This document shows positions 52,215 through 63,500 of a stretch of DNA of 64,000 nucleotides, piece after piece. This DNA comes from Symbiodinium natans (taxonomy: Eukaryota > Sar > Dinophyceae > Suessiales > Symbiodiniaceae). Each line of letters starts with the position of its first letter. The first letter of the stretch is position 1. The notes under the pieces were generated by a model. That model worked only from the letters and a program-made list of their open reading frames with translations. It was not told where the DNA came from and ran no database searches. The translations under genes were made by a program, and so were the position numbers. The stretch covers positions 64,501 through 128,500 of the forward strand of contig CAJNDS010000321.1 of the NCBI GenBank assembly GCA_905221605.1, in the 5' to 3' direction.

Positions 52215-52448
52215 TTGGGACGTTCCCCCTTCTACTGACAGTCCTTAAAAGGGATTCGAACTAGGACCGGGAGTAGGGACCGGGAGTAGGCCATCATTCC
52301 CTTTTTTTAGGTATGGGTTCCCTTATAAGCCCCTTAAAACCAAAAAGGGCACCCTTTTTATTCCTAGGTTACTCCCGGGTCTAGATTCTAATAGGGGGTA
52401 CTATCATCCCTATTAAGGACTGTCAGTATAAGGGTCAACATCCCAACC
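52215..52448. mobile_element. Foldback family 1 copy carrying a nested family 2 element
   Basis: The family 1 halves lie at 52215-52260 and 52385-52448. Between them is a 124-bp family 2 element. Confidence 0.85.
52261..52384. mobile_element. Foldback family 2 nested in family 1
   Basis: Ends CTAGGACCGGGAGTAG and TTACTCCCGGGTCTAG. The flanks ATTCGAA and ATTCTAA look like a 7-bp target duplication with one change. GGGACCGGGAGTAG is duplicated at the left end. Confidence 0.82.
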
Positions 52449-52654
52449 TATCGACCCCAAGAAGCCCCGTAAACAATATACTACAGGGGTCGGGATAATT
52501 ACTGATAGTATTCCCTTATGGCCCCTATATAGTTCTACTAGCATAACCCCCAAAACCCTACATTAAGCCCTCGAAGCCTTAGAAACTTTATCAACAAACT
52601 GTGCAAGCCCCCATGAAGCCTACAAGCCCCTGGAGCCATAAGTCCTAGAAGCCC

Positions 52655-52770
52655 TAAAAAATGAAGCCCTTTAAGCCCTATATAATGAAGCCCTTTAAGC
52701 CCTATATAATGAAGCCCTATATAATGAAGCCCTTTAAGCCCTATACAATGAAGCCCTTTAAGCCCTATAA
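52655..52770 (+). repeat. 24-bp tandem repeat
   Basis: About five copies of AATGAAGCCCTTTAAGCCCT plus ATAT, one of them missing part of the unit. Loosely related to the CCCTAAA motif. Confidence 0.88.
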
Positions 52771-53135
52771 ATACCAGGATCACGTCTCCACAAAGAGCGG
52801 TTGGGCCTTGCTCCAGTCCATGATTAACGTGCTGGCCTCGTCCCGAAAACTTCAACCGTAAAAGGCCCTACACGCAAAACCCTGCGCGTAAACCCGAAAC
52901 ACCACAAAGCGAATTTTGTCCTGATGTTCTCGGGATTGCTTGCCCCACACCTTCGGACCCGGCGATGGAGCCGTAGTTTGCAGCAAATCCAGGTTTCGGT
53001 TGCAGGGTCATATAAAGCCCCCAAACCCCGAACCCCAAAGCACTATGTAGGGTTTAGGGTTTAGGGTCTAGGGTTTAGGGTTTAGGGTTTAGGGTTTAGG
53101 GTGTAGGGTTTAGGGTTTAGGGTTCCCCAAAGCAG

Positions 53136-53200
53136 GCCGGGAGCCTCCAACTTCTGATTGCTACGGACGTGGCCGCCCGGGGCTTGCACGTGAAGCACTT
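53136..53200 (+). CDS. Helicase exon 20 (motif V)
   Basis: Encodes AGSLQ then LLIATDVAARGLHVKH. ATDVAARGL is motif V. The acceptor is AAAGCAG and the donor GC (GCGCCT). It ends in TT, which makes Leu with the next exon. Confidence 0.9.
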
Positions 53201-53478
53201 GCGCCTCGGCCCTGCTTTCAGGGGCTCATAGGGTTTAGGGTTTAGGGTTTAGGGTTTAGGGTTCAGCATCTCAAGTCCGAGCATTCACTAGTCAAGCAGC
53301 TTGTCAAGGGTTGGAATAAAACCCCACCCACCCAAGAAACCCATAACATTGAGAAAATACAAAGTTCACTCAATACATTCCCAGTAGGCTGAAAGCTCAA
53401 GGTCCAGTTGTTTCGGATTCAGCTCCTTCTGGACCATCTCTGAGCTTTTTTCGGACCCTACGGTTTAGAAGCCCTATT

Positions 53479-54781
53479 GGTGAAGGCTCGGTTTTGGTCA
53501 AAAATCCAGAAAATGAGAGGCCGCCCAGAACCGTCGATTTCAGTACTAAAAAATCGCATTTTTAACTGGGACCCGGGCCGATCCTGGGGTCCCCCTCATT
53601 TGGGGTGTTTTTGGAGGCAAACTTTCCCTCTCAAGGGGGGTCGGAGTTTGAGGCAAGGGGGGTCTCCGAAGACTATTTTGCCTTTAAAATTGAAAAATAC
53701 GCCCCCCCCTTGACCAAAACTAGGCTGTGAAAAGGTCGCGGGGGCGGCCCTTCATCAGAATTGAAGGTTACAAGCCCTGAAACATCCTGAAAAACATTGA
53801 AAAACCTTAAAAACACTGAAAAATTCTGAAAAACCTTGAAGAACCTTGAAAAACTTGAAATCCTGAAACCGGTGAAGGCTCGGTTTTGATCAAAAATCCA
53901 GAAAACGAGAGCCCACCCAGAACCGTCGATTTCAGTACTAAAAAATCGCATTTTTAACTGTGAGGGCGGCCCTTCATCAGAATTGAGGGTTACAAGCCCT
54001 GAAACATCCTGAAAAACATTGAAAAACCTTAAAAAACACTGAAAAATTCTGAAAAACCTTGAAGAACCTTGAAAAAGCTTGAAATCCTGAAACCGGTGAA
54101 GGCTCGGTTTTGATCAAAAATCCAGAAAACGAGAGCCCACCCAGAACCGTCGATTTCAGTACTAAAAATTCGCATTTTTAACTGGGACCCGGGCCGATCC
54201 TGGGGTCCCCCTCATTTGGGGTGTTTTTGGAGGCAAACTTTCCCTCTCAAGGGGGGGTCGGAGTTTGAGGCAAGGGGGGTCTCCGAAGACTATTTTGCCT
54301 TTAAAATTGAAAAATACGACCCCTCCTTGACCAAAACTAGGCTGTGAAAAGGTCGCGGGGGCGGCCCTTCATCAGAATTGAGGGTTACAAGCCCTGAAAC
54401 ATCCTGAAAAACATTGAAAAACCTTAAAAAACACTGAAAAATTCTGAAAAACCTTGAAGAACCTTGAAAAACTTGAAATCCTGAAGCCGGTGAAGGCTCG
54501 GTTTTGATCAAAAACCAAGAAAACGAGAGCCCACCCAGAACCGTCGATTTCAGTACTAAAAATTCGCATTTTTAACTGGGACCCGGGCCGATCCTGGGGT
54601 CCCCCTCATTTGGGGTGTTTTTGGAGGCAAACTTTCCTTCTCAAGGGGGGGTCGGAGTTTGAGGCAAGGGGGGGTCTCCGAAGATTATTTTGCCTTTAAA
54701 TTGAAAAATACGACCCCTCCTTGACCAAAACTGAAAAGGTCGCGGGGGCGGTCCTTCATCAGAACTTAGGGAAAAAATCTT
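53479..54781 (+). repeat. 392-bp tandem repeat, about 3.5 copies
   Basis: Unit starts at 53479, 53871, 54095 and 54489. The second unit is 224 bp because 168 bp after CATTTTTAACTG is missing. The end of each unit is itself a minisatellite of CTGAAAAAC(C/A)TTGAAAAA type. ORFs on the minus strand across it are not genes. Confidence 0.92.
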
Positions 54782-54821
54782 GAAACACCCTGGAAAAACG
54801 TTGAAAAATTGTGAAAAACAC

Positions 54822-55049
54822 CCCTACAGCCCTAAACCCTATGCCCCAAACCCTACAGCCCTAAACCCTATGCCCCAAACCCTACAGCCCTAAACCCTAT
54901 ACCCCAAACCCTACAGCCCTATGCCCCAAACCCTACAGCCCTAAACCCTATGCCCCAAACCCTACAGCCCTAAACCCTATGCCCCAAACCCTACAGCCCT
55001 AAACCCTATGCCCCAAACCCTACAGCCCTAAACCCTATGCCCCAAACGT
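54822..55049 (-). repeat. 29-bp higher-order telomere-like repeat
   Basis: About eight copies of a 29-bp unit made of CCCTACAG, CCCTAAA, CCCTATG and CCCCAAA. One copy (near 54,910) lacks CCCTAAA. Confidence 0.93.
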
Positions 55050-55390
55050 TAAAAAACCCTGAAACATCCTGAAAAACCTTGAAAAACACTGAAAAACTCT
55101 GAAAAACCTTGAAAAACCTTGAAAATGGGTCCGGCCCAGGAAAAAAACAATATGCCGACGAAGGGGGTCAGGGTTTAGGGCCCAAAAAAAAAAAAAAAAA
55201 AAACAATATGCCGACGAATGTCATTAGGGTTTAAATATACATAGTAAGAGAGGGTTTAGGGTTTAGGGTTTAGGGTATGTTTAGGGTCTAGGGAGTCTAG
55301 GGTTCAGGCTTTTCGGACTTCTCTGGATTTCTGTCTGCTTGGGTGCTATGGGCTTTGGGTAGGTGTCTCTCGACCCGGAACCCCCAAGCC

Positions 55391-55490
55391 CTAAGTGGGA
55401 GTTTACGGAAATATGGACCCCAAATATAGACCTCCAAATGGTAGGATTCTCTTTTCACAAGGGCCCCAGTAAGGTACCCCTAATTTTGGA
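55391..55490. mobile_element. Foldback family 3 copy, inverted
   Basis: TTTACGGAAATATGGACCCC through CCCCAGTAAGGTACCCC and TTTTGGAAACCC. A relative lies at 57384-57475 with a poly-C tract. Confidence 0.75.
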
Positions 55491-55726
55491 AACCCTAAAT
55501 CCTGAACCCTCTGAGTCCCAAGCAGCCTCACGGCCCCGACGGCTACGGCCTGTCAGCGTATGACCTTCACATTTTCGGTTTATGGCAGATAAGGGAGTCT
55601 GGGTAGTTTAGGAAGCGTAATTTGGGATCAGAGACGGTAACCCTAAACCCTAAACCCTAAGCCCTGAACCCTAAACCTTTTTGTGATTTTGGAAGCCCTC
55701 TTAGCTCCCGCTTTCGGTTGAAGCAG

Positions 55727-55765
55727 GCGCTACGTCATCAACTACGACTTTCCTCCAAACCTCGA
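55727..55765 (+). CDS. Helicase exon 21 (V-NYD-P)
   Basis: Encodes RYVINYDFPPNL and two bases of Glu. VINYD.P is conser­ved between motifs V and VI. The acceptor is TTGAAGCAG and the donor GC (GCGCAG). Confidence 0.9.
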
Positions 55766-56061
55766 GCGCAGCCGTCGCGATTGCTGCCTGAGATCTTTTT
55801 GCTCAAAAGGGTTTAGGGTTTAGGGTCTGGGGTTTAGGGTTTAGGGAATACCCCATGGACTACGTATAGGAGTACCGCAACCTGAATGCAAAACAACAGC
55901 TAGTTCTCAGCCAGATTTGCCGATTTGAGGGTTAGCGGTCAGCATAATATAGCTTATTCACTAACCCCTCAACCTAAACCGGCCTAAACCCACCCAAGAG
56001 GTCAAAGCCACACTAAACTCGAAACCCTGAACCCTAAACCCTAAACCCTAAACCTTGGAAG

Positions 56062-56103
56062 GCAGTACTGCCATCGTATCGGCCGAACGGGCCGGGATGG
56101 CGA
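56062..56103 (+). CDS. Helicase exon 22 (motif VI)
   Basis: Encodes QYCHRIGRTGRDG. HRIGRTGR is motif VI with both arginine fingers present. The acceptor is TTGGAAG and the donor GC (GCCCTG). Its last GA forms Glu with the first G of exon 23. Confidence 0.92.
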
Positions 56104-56882
56104 GCCCTGATCTCAGATATCATGGGGTTTAGGATTTAAGGGTTTGGGGTTTGGGGTTTAGGGTTTAGGGTTTAGGGGTTTGGGATTTCAGGGTTGCGTT
56201 CTGTCGGCGACTGATGGCGGTGTTGTGCATGCCGCGCCTCTTTGCTGATTTTATCGAGATCTTTGACGCCTTGCGCGCTTGCACCCTCAACCCGCACCCC
56301 GGACCCAGAACCCTACACCCCGAACCTCCAAACCCGAAACCCAAGAGCTGAAGGTGTAAGAGTTTGCAACCCTAAACCCTAAACCCTAAACCCTAAACCA
56401 CCCAGGGTTCAGGTTTTTCATGCTTAGGGTTCCGCGATGTGTTGCATGTTGGGTCGGTCTCTGACTTCGGGTCATGTAGGGGTCGGCATCATTACTGATT
56501 AAGTATTCCTTACGGTCCCATTTTAGCTGTACCATAATAACAACCCTCCCCCCCCAAAAAATATATATAAGTAAAATAAATAAAATATAATAGAAGAATG
56601 ACAGAAAAAACAGCTAATCATTAAGGCACTTTTATGATGCTGGGCATCGATTGGTGTTTGATGTCGGCTCCGTTTCGAGGGCTTTGGTGAAAGGCTGCAA
56701 GATCATCGAGCCTGTGTGCGGAGGAGACATCGACTTAGGGGTTTAGGGGTTTAGGGTCTGGGGAAGGGCTTGAGGCTTCCTAGCTTCAAGTGATCAGTCC
56801 TCTTCATTATGGTCCCTTCTGCATTCCTGTTGTTTTTGTTTTTTTGTTTGTGGCCCTTTTGTTTTTGTTTAGAGCGCCGAAC

Positions 56883-56991
56883 TAGGACCTGGAGTAGTCC
56901 CTTATTTCCTGTTTTTAAGCTGGGCTCCCTTATAAGCCCCTTACAACCAAAAAGGGCACCTTTTTTATTCCAAGGTTACTCCTGTGTCTAG
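56883..56991. mobile_element. Foldback family 2, second copy
   Basis: CTAGGACCTGGAGTAG to TTACTCCTGTGTCTAG. The middle shares GGGCTCCCTTATAAGCCCCT and AAAAAGGGCACC with the nested copy. Confidence 0.82.
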
Positions 56992-57564
56992 GAAACCCTA
57001 AACCAAAATGAGCAAGCGCCAAAAGCCAGAGCCATTCAAGCAAGCAAGGAGTGGACACGAATGCCCAAAGCCCTGTAAAGCGACGGGAACACCTGCAAAG
57101 CGACACCCCTAAGTTAATGAACCGTTGGGTGGGCCATAGCCTTGAATTTTCCCAAAGCCACACCTGCAGACAGCAAGCGTGAACTACTGATGCTAAAACC
57201 CTGTAAAAGAAAACTATGGGAACACTTGAAAGCGACACCCTGCATGTTGCGTCCATTAGCACCACCAGCCGGTTTGGGCAGTCGCTCACATATTAAGAGA
57301 GCCGGCCTCACGATCTCTACTGAGCGCCAGAGTCGGTTGGGTGACCTATGTGAGAGTTTACCAAAATGAGGCAACGAAAATAAACGACCCCAAATAGAGA
57401 CCCCCCCCCCCCCAAATAGTAGGACTCCTTTATACTAAGGACCCCAATAAGGTACCCTAAGTTTGGAAGCCCCTATGTACCCTGAAAGCAGGGGCGCCTC
57501 ACTTTGTGTGCAAATTCTCGTTTTCTGAAAGTCTGCAGGTTCTCCTAGGCATGAAGCCTACACC

Positions 57565-57651
57565 TTGGGATGCTCCCCCTTATACTGACAGAAGGGGATG
57601 ATAATTGGGGGGGGGGGGGGGGGCTACAACAATACCGGGGAACATCCCACC
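57565..57651. mobile_element. Foldback family 1, shortened copy
   Basis: CTTGGGATGCTCCCCC to GGGGAACATCCCACC with a poly-G centre; the inner part is deleted. Confidence 0.75.
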
Positions 57652-57729
57652 TACACCCCCTAAACCCTGAACCCTAAACCTTAAACCCTAAACCCTAACC
57701 CATGGAACCCGAAACATCATGCTGACGAG

Positions 57730-57759
57730 GTCTGGGACCGCCATGTCCTTCTTCACGAG
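57730..57759 (+). CDS. Helicase exon 23 (30 nt)
   Basis: Encodes SGTAMSFFT and two bases of Arg. G.A.SFFT follows motif VI in the family. The acceptor is TGACGAG and the donor GC (GCCCGG). Confidence 0.85.
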
Positions 57760-57822
57760 GCCCGGTTTGAAGGGTGAGGGGGCTTCTGCAAATGTGGTTT
57801 TTCGAAAATGGGGGGACACCTG

Positions 57823-58017
57823 AAAAAAAAAATATATATATATATATAGATAGATAGATAGAGAGAGAGATATGTATATATATATATATGTATACACACA
57901 CACACACATAATTATACAAACCCCCGCATACCCTAATAAGGTACCCCTAGTATGGTAACCCCCCACCCAGCCCCCCCCCGCCCCCCCTTTCGCTTTCGCC
58001 CCCCCCCGCCCCCCCCG

Positions 58018-58063
<46 letters not shown>

Positions 58064-58066
58064 CCC
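57823..58066. repeat. Compound microsatellite and poly-C tract
   Basis: (TA)n, TAGA, GA, TA and CA runs at 57,830-57,908, then CCCCCC(G) runs at 57,968-58,066. Poly-C and poly-G tracts of 12-22 bases also occur near 13,313, 50,740-50,840 and 57,611. Confidence 0.9.
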
Positions 58067-58525
58067 CCCCCACTTCACCCCCCACTTCACCCCATCGCCC
58101 TCCTACACGAAAGATTCCCAAAGATCTCCCCAAAGTTCTCCCCCCTGAACCCGGAAACTGCCCCCAAATCCGCAAGCCAACCGCAAGACTGAAGCACCGC
58201 ACCCCTTGAAGCCTCAAGCCTCAACCCTAAACTTGGGGTCTTCGTCTGCCACCTCTACGCGACCTTGACCTCTGCACCGGGCCGCAAAGTGCCTGGGGGG
58301 CGACAAGGTTGAAGGACTAAGTTCAACCTCCTTTTTAGGAGCTTTAGGTTGTTTCGGGGGAGTTTGGGTGTTCAAGTCCTGATATTCCCGAGAGGATGTT
58401 GAAAAAGGGTCCCTGAGCCCAAGGGTACAAGGTTGAATCTCATGATATCCGAAGCCCTAAACCCTAAACCCTAAACCCTGAACCCTGAACCCTAAACCCT
58501 AAACCCGAAACCCTCCCTGCTCCAG

Positions 58526-58583
58526 GAACATGGCCCCTTTGAGCCGTGACCTGGTCCTTCTCCTGGAGCGGAGTGGACAGAAG
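58526..58583 (+). CDS. Helicase exon 24
   Basis: Encodes NMAPLSRDLVLLLERSGQK, the LA..L...L..SGQ.V helix after motif VI. The acceptor is CTGCTCCAG and the donor GC (GCACCC). Phase 0 at its end. Confidence 0.86.
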
Positions 58584-59616
58584 GCACCCTGTGGATTTGG
58601 GATAGGGTTTAGGGTTTAGGGTTTAGGGTTTAGGGTTCAGGGTTCAGGGTTCAGGGTTTAGGGTTCAGGGTTGAGGGTTTAGGGTTTAGGGTTTAGGGCT
58701 CTCCTTTTGACCTCTTCGGGGCCAAGACCTCGTAGATAGCGTCGCCTCTGACTTGTTTGTTTGGGGGTCCGGGGCCTTGAAGGCGAGGCTTCAACCCTAC
58801 TCTTACATTTGGTTATTAGGGAATATGGGACTGAGTATATAAGGGGTAGCCTGTTCAGGGCCCATACTAAGGGACCACGTAGTTACCCTTAGGTTCAGGG
58901 AAAAGTAGATCCTAGGCCTTTGGGTTGAGGGCCTTTAAGGTGTAGGGTTGGGGTTTGTCAATGTCTTTTAGTGGGTTGAGGATTGAGGGTGCGACCTTGC
59001 TTGGAGCTTTCATGGGTAGTTCTTCACTGTAGGTATAGGTGAGGGGTTATACAACCCTAAACCCTATTTGGGTCGAATCCCTAAACCCCGTAGACGCTAA
59101 TCACTAACCCCCCAAAATAAACCCTAAAACAGAAGAAGCCTTAACCACCCGAACCCTAGACATAAGCACAAACCCAAGAACTTAACCCCGAAATCCCAAA
59201 ACCCGAAACCCTAAACCCGAAAGCCCGAAACCCTTTAGCCTAGTCTTCGGTGACGTAGGGAATTGGAAGACCACGGCTGATGGTTTAGGGTTTAGAGTTT
59301 AGGGTTCAGGGTTCAGGGTTTAGGGTTCTAAAGCTCCTTCAAGAGGATGTATCATGGGAGAAGAGCCCGCTTAGACGAGGAATCCCTACCGAACAGGGAA
59401 ACTGCTTTATGGTTTGGAGTTGAGGGTTTAGGGTGGTTTTTGTTTGGGACAACTTACCATATCCATGTCGCGAATGTTACATGCACCGCAACCCTGAGTG
59501 TCCACCATAGATCTCAGACCCACCTCCCCCATTCAGTGCAACCTAATGGTTCGGGGAGGGGGGGATACCATAGCGAGGGGATCACATTAGTTCCCTAATT
59601 ACCCAGCAAATGCCAG

Positions 59617-59646
59617 GTCGATCAACATCTGCGTGCCCTAGCAGAA
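59617..59646 (+). CDS. Helicase exon 25 (end of core)
   Basis: Encodes VDQHLRALAE, which fits SGQ-VD..L..LA. The acceptor is AAATGCCAG. The donor could be GA three bases earlier. Exons for the C-terminal tail are not certain; a region at about 59,925-59,980 is open in several frames and could be one. Confidence 0.7.
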
Positions 59647-60515
59647 GGCCGGGGTCAACATTCTCTTGTCATTAGAACAAAGATTGCATCTGTATGTTTT
59701 CTCCCATGTATCATATAACACCCTGAGGCCCTGAACCCTAGCCCTGGTACTGATTCACTGGTCTGGCCCGTTGCATACTTTCGTATAAGCTGTGCATTGG
59801 CTCCGTTTCGTGCAGGTCAAGCAGTCACTGGCTCCAATATACCATGATTCCTTTTCAAGTACGTTCAACGTAAACCCCTAAACCCTAAACCCTAAACCCC
59901 GCCCCAAAAGACTCCCAGACAGATCCTGCGAGGCAAAGATGGCCAGCCTGCAGGAAAGGCTCTCAGATATCAACTGGGTTTTGGGGTACTATTACTTTAA
60001 TACTATGATAGCTGCTTTTACCTCAAGAGTGTATACTTGTTTGTTTCCAGAAACCCGAAACCCTAAACCCTAAACCCTACACCCTAAACCCTAAACCCTA
60101 AATTTACTCCAAAGTAGGGTACAGGTCGTAGGGATAGGATGTGCAGGGTGTGGCCGCCCAATCCGTGGGGAACATCCCAGCCTAGCAGGCTTAGATCCAA
60201 AACCCCGAAGGCCCTAAACCCTAGACACGGCAGCGAGGGGTTTAGGGGTTCTAGGGTTTTAGGGGTTCCAGGGTTTAGGGTTTCGGCTGTAGGGTTTAGG
60301 GGTTCTTGTATTTTATATCTGTGCATTCCCTCCACTTTTGCTTCCATGTATGTTGCACTTACCTGTGACGCTCAAGCCCTCTGAGTAAAAAGGTTAGGCG
60401 CGCCCCTGCTCATGGCTTAACGGATAACAACTGGTGGATTTCCCAAACTATAGGTTATCAGCCGTAGGCTCCCCGGAGCTTGCGGCACCACTGACCTGGA
60501 GTTTCGACTCAGTGC
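59647..60515. other. Region between helicase core and second retroelement
   Basis: Contains CCCTAAA runs (59,875-59,900; 60,055-60,105) and a low-copy part. A possible helicase tail exon lies near 59,925-59,980. The LTR/leader of the second retroelement should lie in the last 150-400 bp, but only one copy is in the window. Confidence 0.4.
60453..60463 (+). promoter_or_regulatory. Candidate primer binding site of the second retroelement
   Basis: GGTTATCAGCC lies 53 bp before the Gag ATG and resembles the anticodon-arm primer site of the first element with one change (C for G). The corresponding LTR was not delimited. Weak evidence. Confidence 0.3.
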
Positions 60516-63500
60516 ATGGGTGACAGCCCCGAGCTGGTCCCCACCGAGGTAGCAACTGATCTCGGTACAGACGGATTTACAGACGCAGAATCCGCGGAGA
60601 TGGACCTCTCAGGCACTTTGGCTATGCCACCGTCTACGGATGGCCGTGGCCTAGTGCTGGAAGAGAATGCAGCGGCAGCTAATGTGTTTGCGCCAAACGC
60701 ACCTTCTCCTTTCGTAGGACTAGGAGCTCCGCAGATCCACATGTACCGACAACAGTTTCAGCAGAACATCACGATAGGTGAAACACCTGAACAAACAAGA
60801 CTTCTCCTCACTGAGTTAGAGAACGAAGCAGAGTCCAGGCACCAGAGGTTCCGCCTAGCTGCTGAAGAAGCCCACGATCAACAAATCGCAGATGTTGAAG
60901 AAAGGGCTAACAGGCAGCACGAGGAAGTCGTTGCTAGACTTGAGTCTGAAATTGCTAGCCAAAGGTATAGCTTTGTCGCGAGGACCCAAGGTCTCTTTTC
61001 AGAACTCCAGCAACAAAACCAGATAATCAATTTTCAGTCAGAACATTTTTCCGATGTTGGTTCGCAAATCACACGTCTCAGGACAACTCTGGTTGAAGAG
61101 GCTGAACAAAACAAGAGGGAAAGCATTAACGAAATTGGGGAATGGTTTGGGAGAGAGCATGATGAGGCAATGAAAAGGTACCGCAGCATAGCCCTGGAAA
61201 CTGAAGAGCAAATGAGGATTCAAAACATGACCCTCCAAGATGAATTGTCATCAATGGAGCGTGCGCTCCAGCTCGAACAGGACAGGAATTTAGGTATCAA
61301 TCCCTCGCAGCAAGCTCAGTTTCCCAGCGCCACTGCCCCAGTTGCTCCAGCGCCAAGCGCCGGGCTTAGTGCTCCGTGTGCCCCTCAGTTTTCAGATCCG
61401 AGTGTGATTCCGATGAACATCAGGGCATTGTTTCCAAACTTTAGTTTTGGCGGTGTGGCAACTACTGCCACTCCAACGGGACCACAGGGTCCGGTTTCTG
61501 CCCCAGGGACCCCAACAGCATCAGCTAACGTCCCAAATCTAGGATCATCTAGTGGTGGTTTGAACGCCGGAGCCCCTGGTCTTGCGGCCCCAACAGGCAC
61601 GCCGGGAGGTCCGGCAGCTACTGGAGCCGATTTAATCGCACAGACGCAGCAAGCGCTGCTTGAAGCCGCCAAGCTTCTTAAAGGAGACAAAAGCGGTGAA
61701 GATGACAAACCAAAGGTTAAAGAAGCTGAAACCATGCGCCTGCCGGATTTCCCTAACCCCGAAACCTACCGTGCATGGAAAACCGCAACACGGGAGGCAG
61801 TTAGGGCAGCTTCAGATAGACCAGATGAAGCCTTCTCTTGGATTCTAGAGGTGTATTCTAAGAATGCTGATCATGAAAAGCTTCGTGAACCCGGTAAGTT
61901 TCTCACGCTGGATACCAAAATCCTAGCCGCTCTCACTAAGGTCGCCAAAGGTGAGTTATCTCGGCAGGTACTCACTTTCAAGGAAACCGAGGCGGTTCAA
62001 GGACGTGCCGTACGAGGACGCCAGGTCTTGCTCATGTTTGATCAGTACTTCAAAACAAATGAAGAGGTAGGATCGCTCTATTCGGTAGAAGACCTTTTGA
62101 AGGTTACGCTGCATAGTGACGATCTAACCACATTTCTGCACAATTGGGAATCAGTCATTGCTGGCATGAGTCATGTCCCAGAAGAAATGGTTCTGCGTGA
62201 CATCCTTCTTCGGCAAATCCGAAAGTCCTCAAGAATGAAGTATGATTTGGAAATCTACGACAGGGCGAAAGAGGGTTCTGCCTCACACTCCTATGCGTTC
62301 TTGTTGAAGTCAATCCGGGATTTGTTGACCCGTGAAAGGATGCGCAAGAACAGGGATAGAATCGCCAAGTCTCATGGGGACAAGTTTGGTGCTCCTGTTG
62401 TTGAAGGCGGAAGGCCGACACGCCCTCCGTCGAGGAGTGGCCGCGGAAGGGACCGCTCTGCCGGTAGCCAGTCTAATTCAAAGTCAAGGTCTCGCTCTAG
62501 GACCCCATCCAGATCTAGATCACCTAGCCGATCACAAAGCCCAAAGCCAGTTTGCTACGACTTTCAAAAGGGTAAGTGCACCAGGGGTGACAAGTGCAAG
62601 TTTTCGCACAAACCCCGTTCGCAATCCCCTGTTCGCACTGCCCCGAAGAAGAAACAGGTCTGCACGTTTTGGAAGAAGGGAAAGTGCACTAGGGGAGATA
62701 AGTGTCGTTTCTTGCATAGGGAACCGAGCCCTACTCCCTCAGGTGGTGAAAACGCAGCCCCGGCCCCTAAGGGCCCAGACAAACCAAGGTCCCCGTCACC
62801 CGCGCCAACGCGCAGGAAACCAAGCCGTGGACGCTCTAAGGAAAAGGACAGGAAGGCCGCATGCTGCATCTCGCTTGCGGCTGCAGCCTCAGCTGGTCCT
62901 GAGGAGAGTGAACCACAAGGTGGGGACGAAGACTACTGGGAAGTAGACTTCAAAAGGGGTGAAGCTGTTAGGCACCATTTGAAGTACAGAAGTACTATGT
63001 ACAAGCCCGAAGTGTCATGTCCTGTTGCTCTTGAAAGGTTGAAGGGTAAGGCCAAAGTGATCAAGACGCTTCCCATTTCTCCGTACACTGCAAAGGAGAA
63101 CTGGGACTGGAAAGAGGGAAGAGGGGGAACCGGCGATAGGACGCCGTGGACCGGCAAGACTGTTTTCAAGATCAAAGAACAAAACAAGAAGGTCAGGTTT
63201 TCCGACAAACCCAAAGTCAGGGAAATCCCCTTTGAGGGAAAGGGGTACAAACATTCCTACAAAGTTCGCAGGTACAATACTTGCTATGCTGATGCGGAAA
63301 ACTGCCCTAAGCCTGACGCTAATGACCTTCAGGTTGCAATTAGGAACGCAAGGGAACTCAAGATGCTTCTTGCCCGGCATGAGGGGGGAGAGAAAACCGA
63401 TTGCCACTTAGAGTGTGATGAGCCTGATTCTCTCATGTGTGGGATGTGCAAGCACGTTGTTGAGAGCTCAGAGATCGCTTGTCCAGGGATCGCCACGCCC

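Larger units (their letters stand above)
1215..59646 (+). other. DEAD-box RNA helicase gene, split into about 25 micro-exons
   Basis: Span of the exons listed separately below. Translated in order they give a nearly complete superfamily 2 DEAD-box core: Q motif PTPIQ, motif I APTGSGKT, Ia PTRELA, GG as YGGA, Ib ATPGR, II DEAD, III SAT, IV VFC, V ATDVAARGL and VI HRIGRTGR. Members of this family unwind or remodel RNA using ATP. The N-terminal part before the Q motif was not found, and the 3' end after 59.65 kb is unclear. Only about 1.2 kb of some 58 kb is coding. Introns mostly start GC, with some GT and GA, and end AG before a G, as reported for dinoflagellates. All helicase motifs are intact, so I see no sign of a pseudogene. 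It resembles the general DDX5/Dbp2-like type, but the subfamily is not settled. Confidence 0.87.

Noticed and set aside
53673-54569. Minus-strand ORFs rich in FFRIFQ/FSRFF
   Set aside because: Products of the 392-bp tandem repeat and its nested minisatellite.
57933-58217. Poly-Gly or poly-Pro ORFs at 58 kb
   Set aside because: Poly-C tract artefact.
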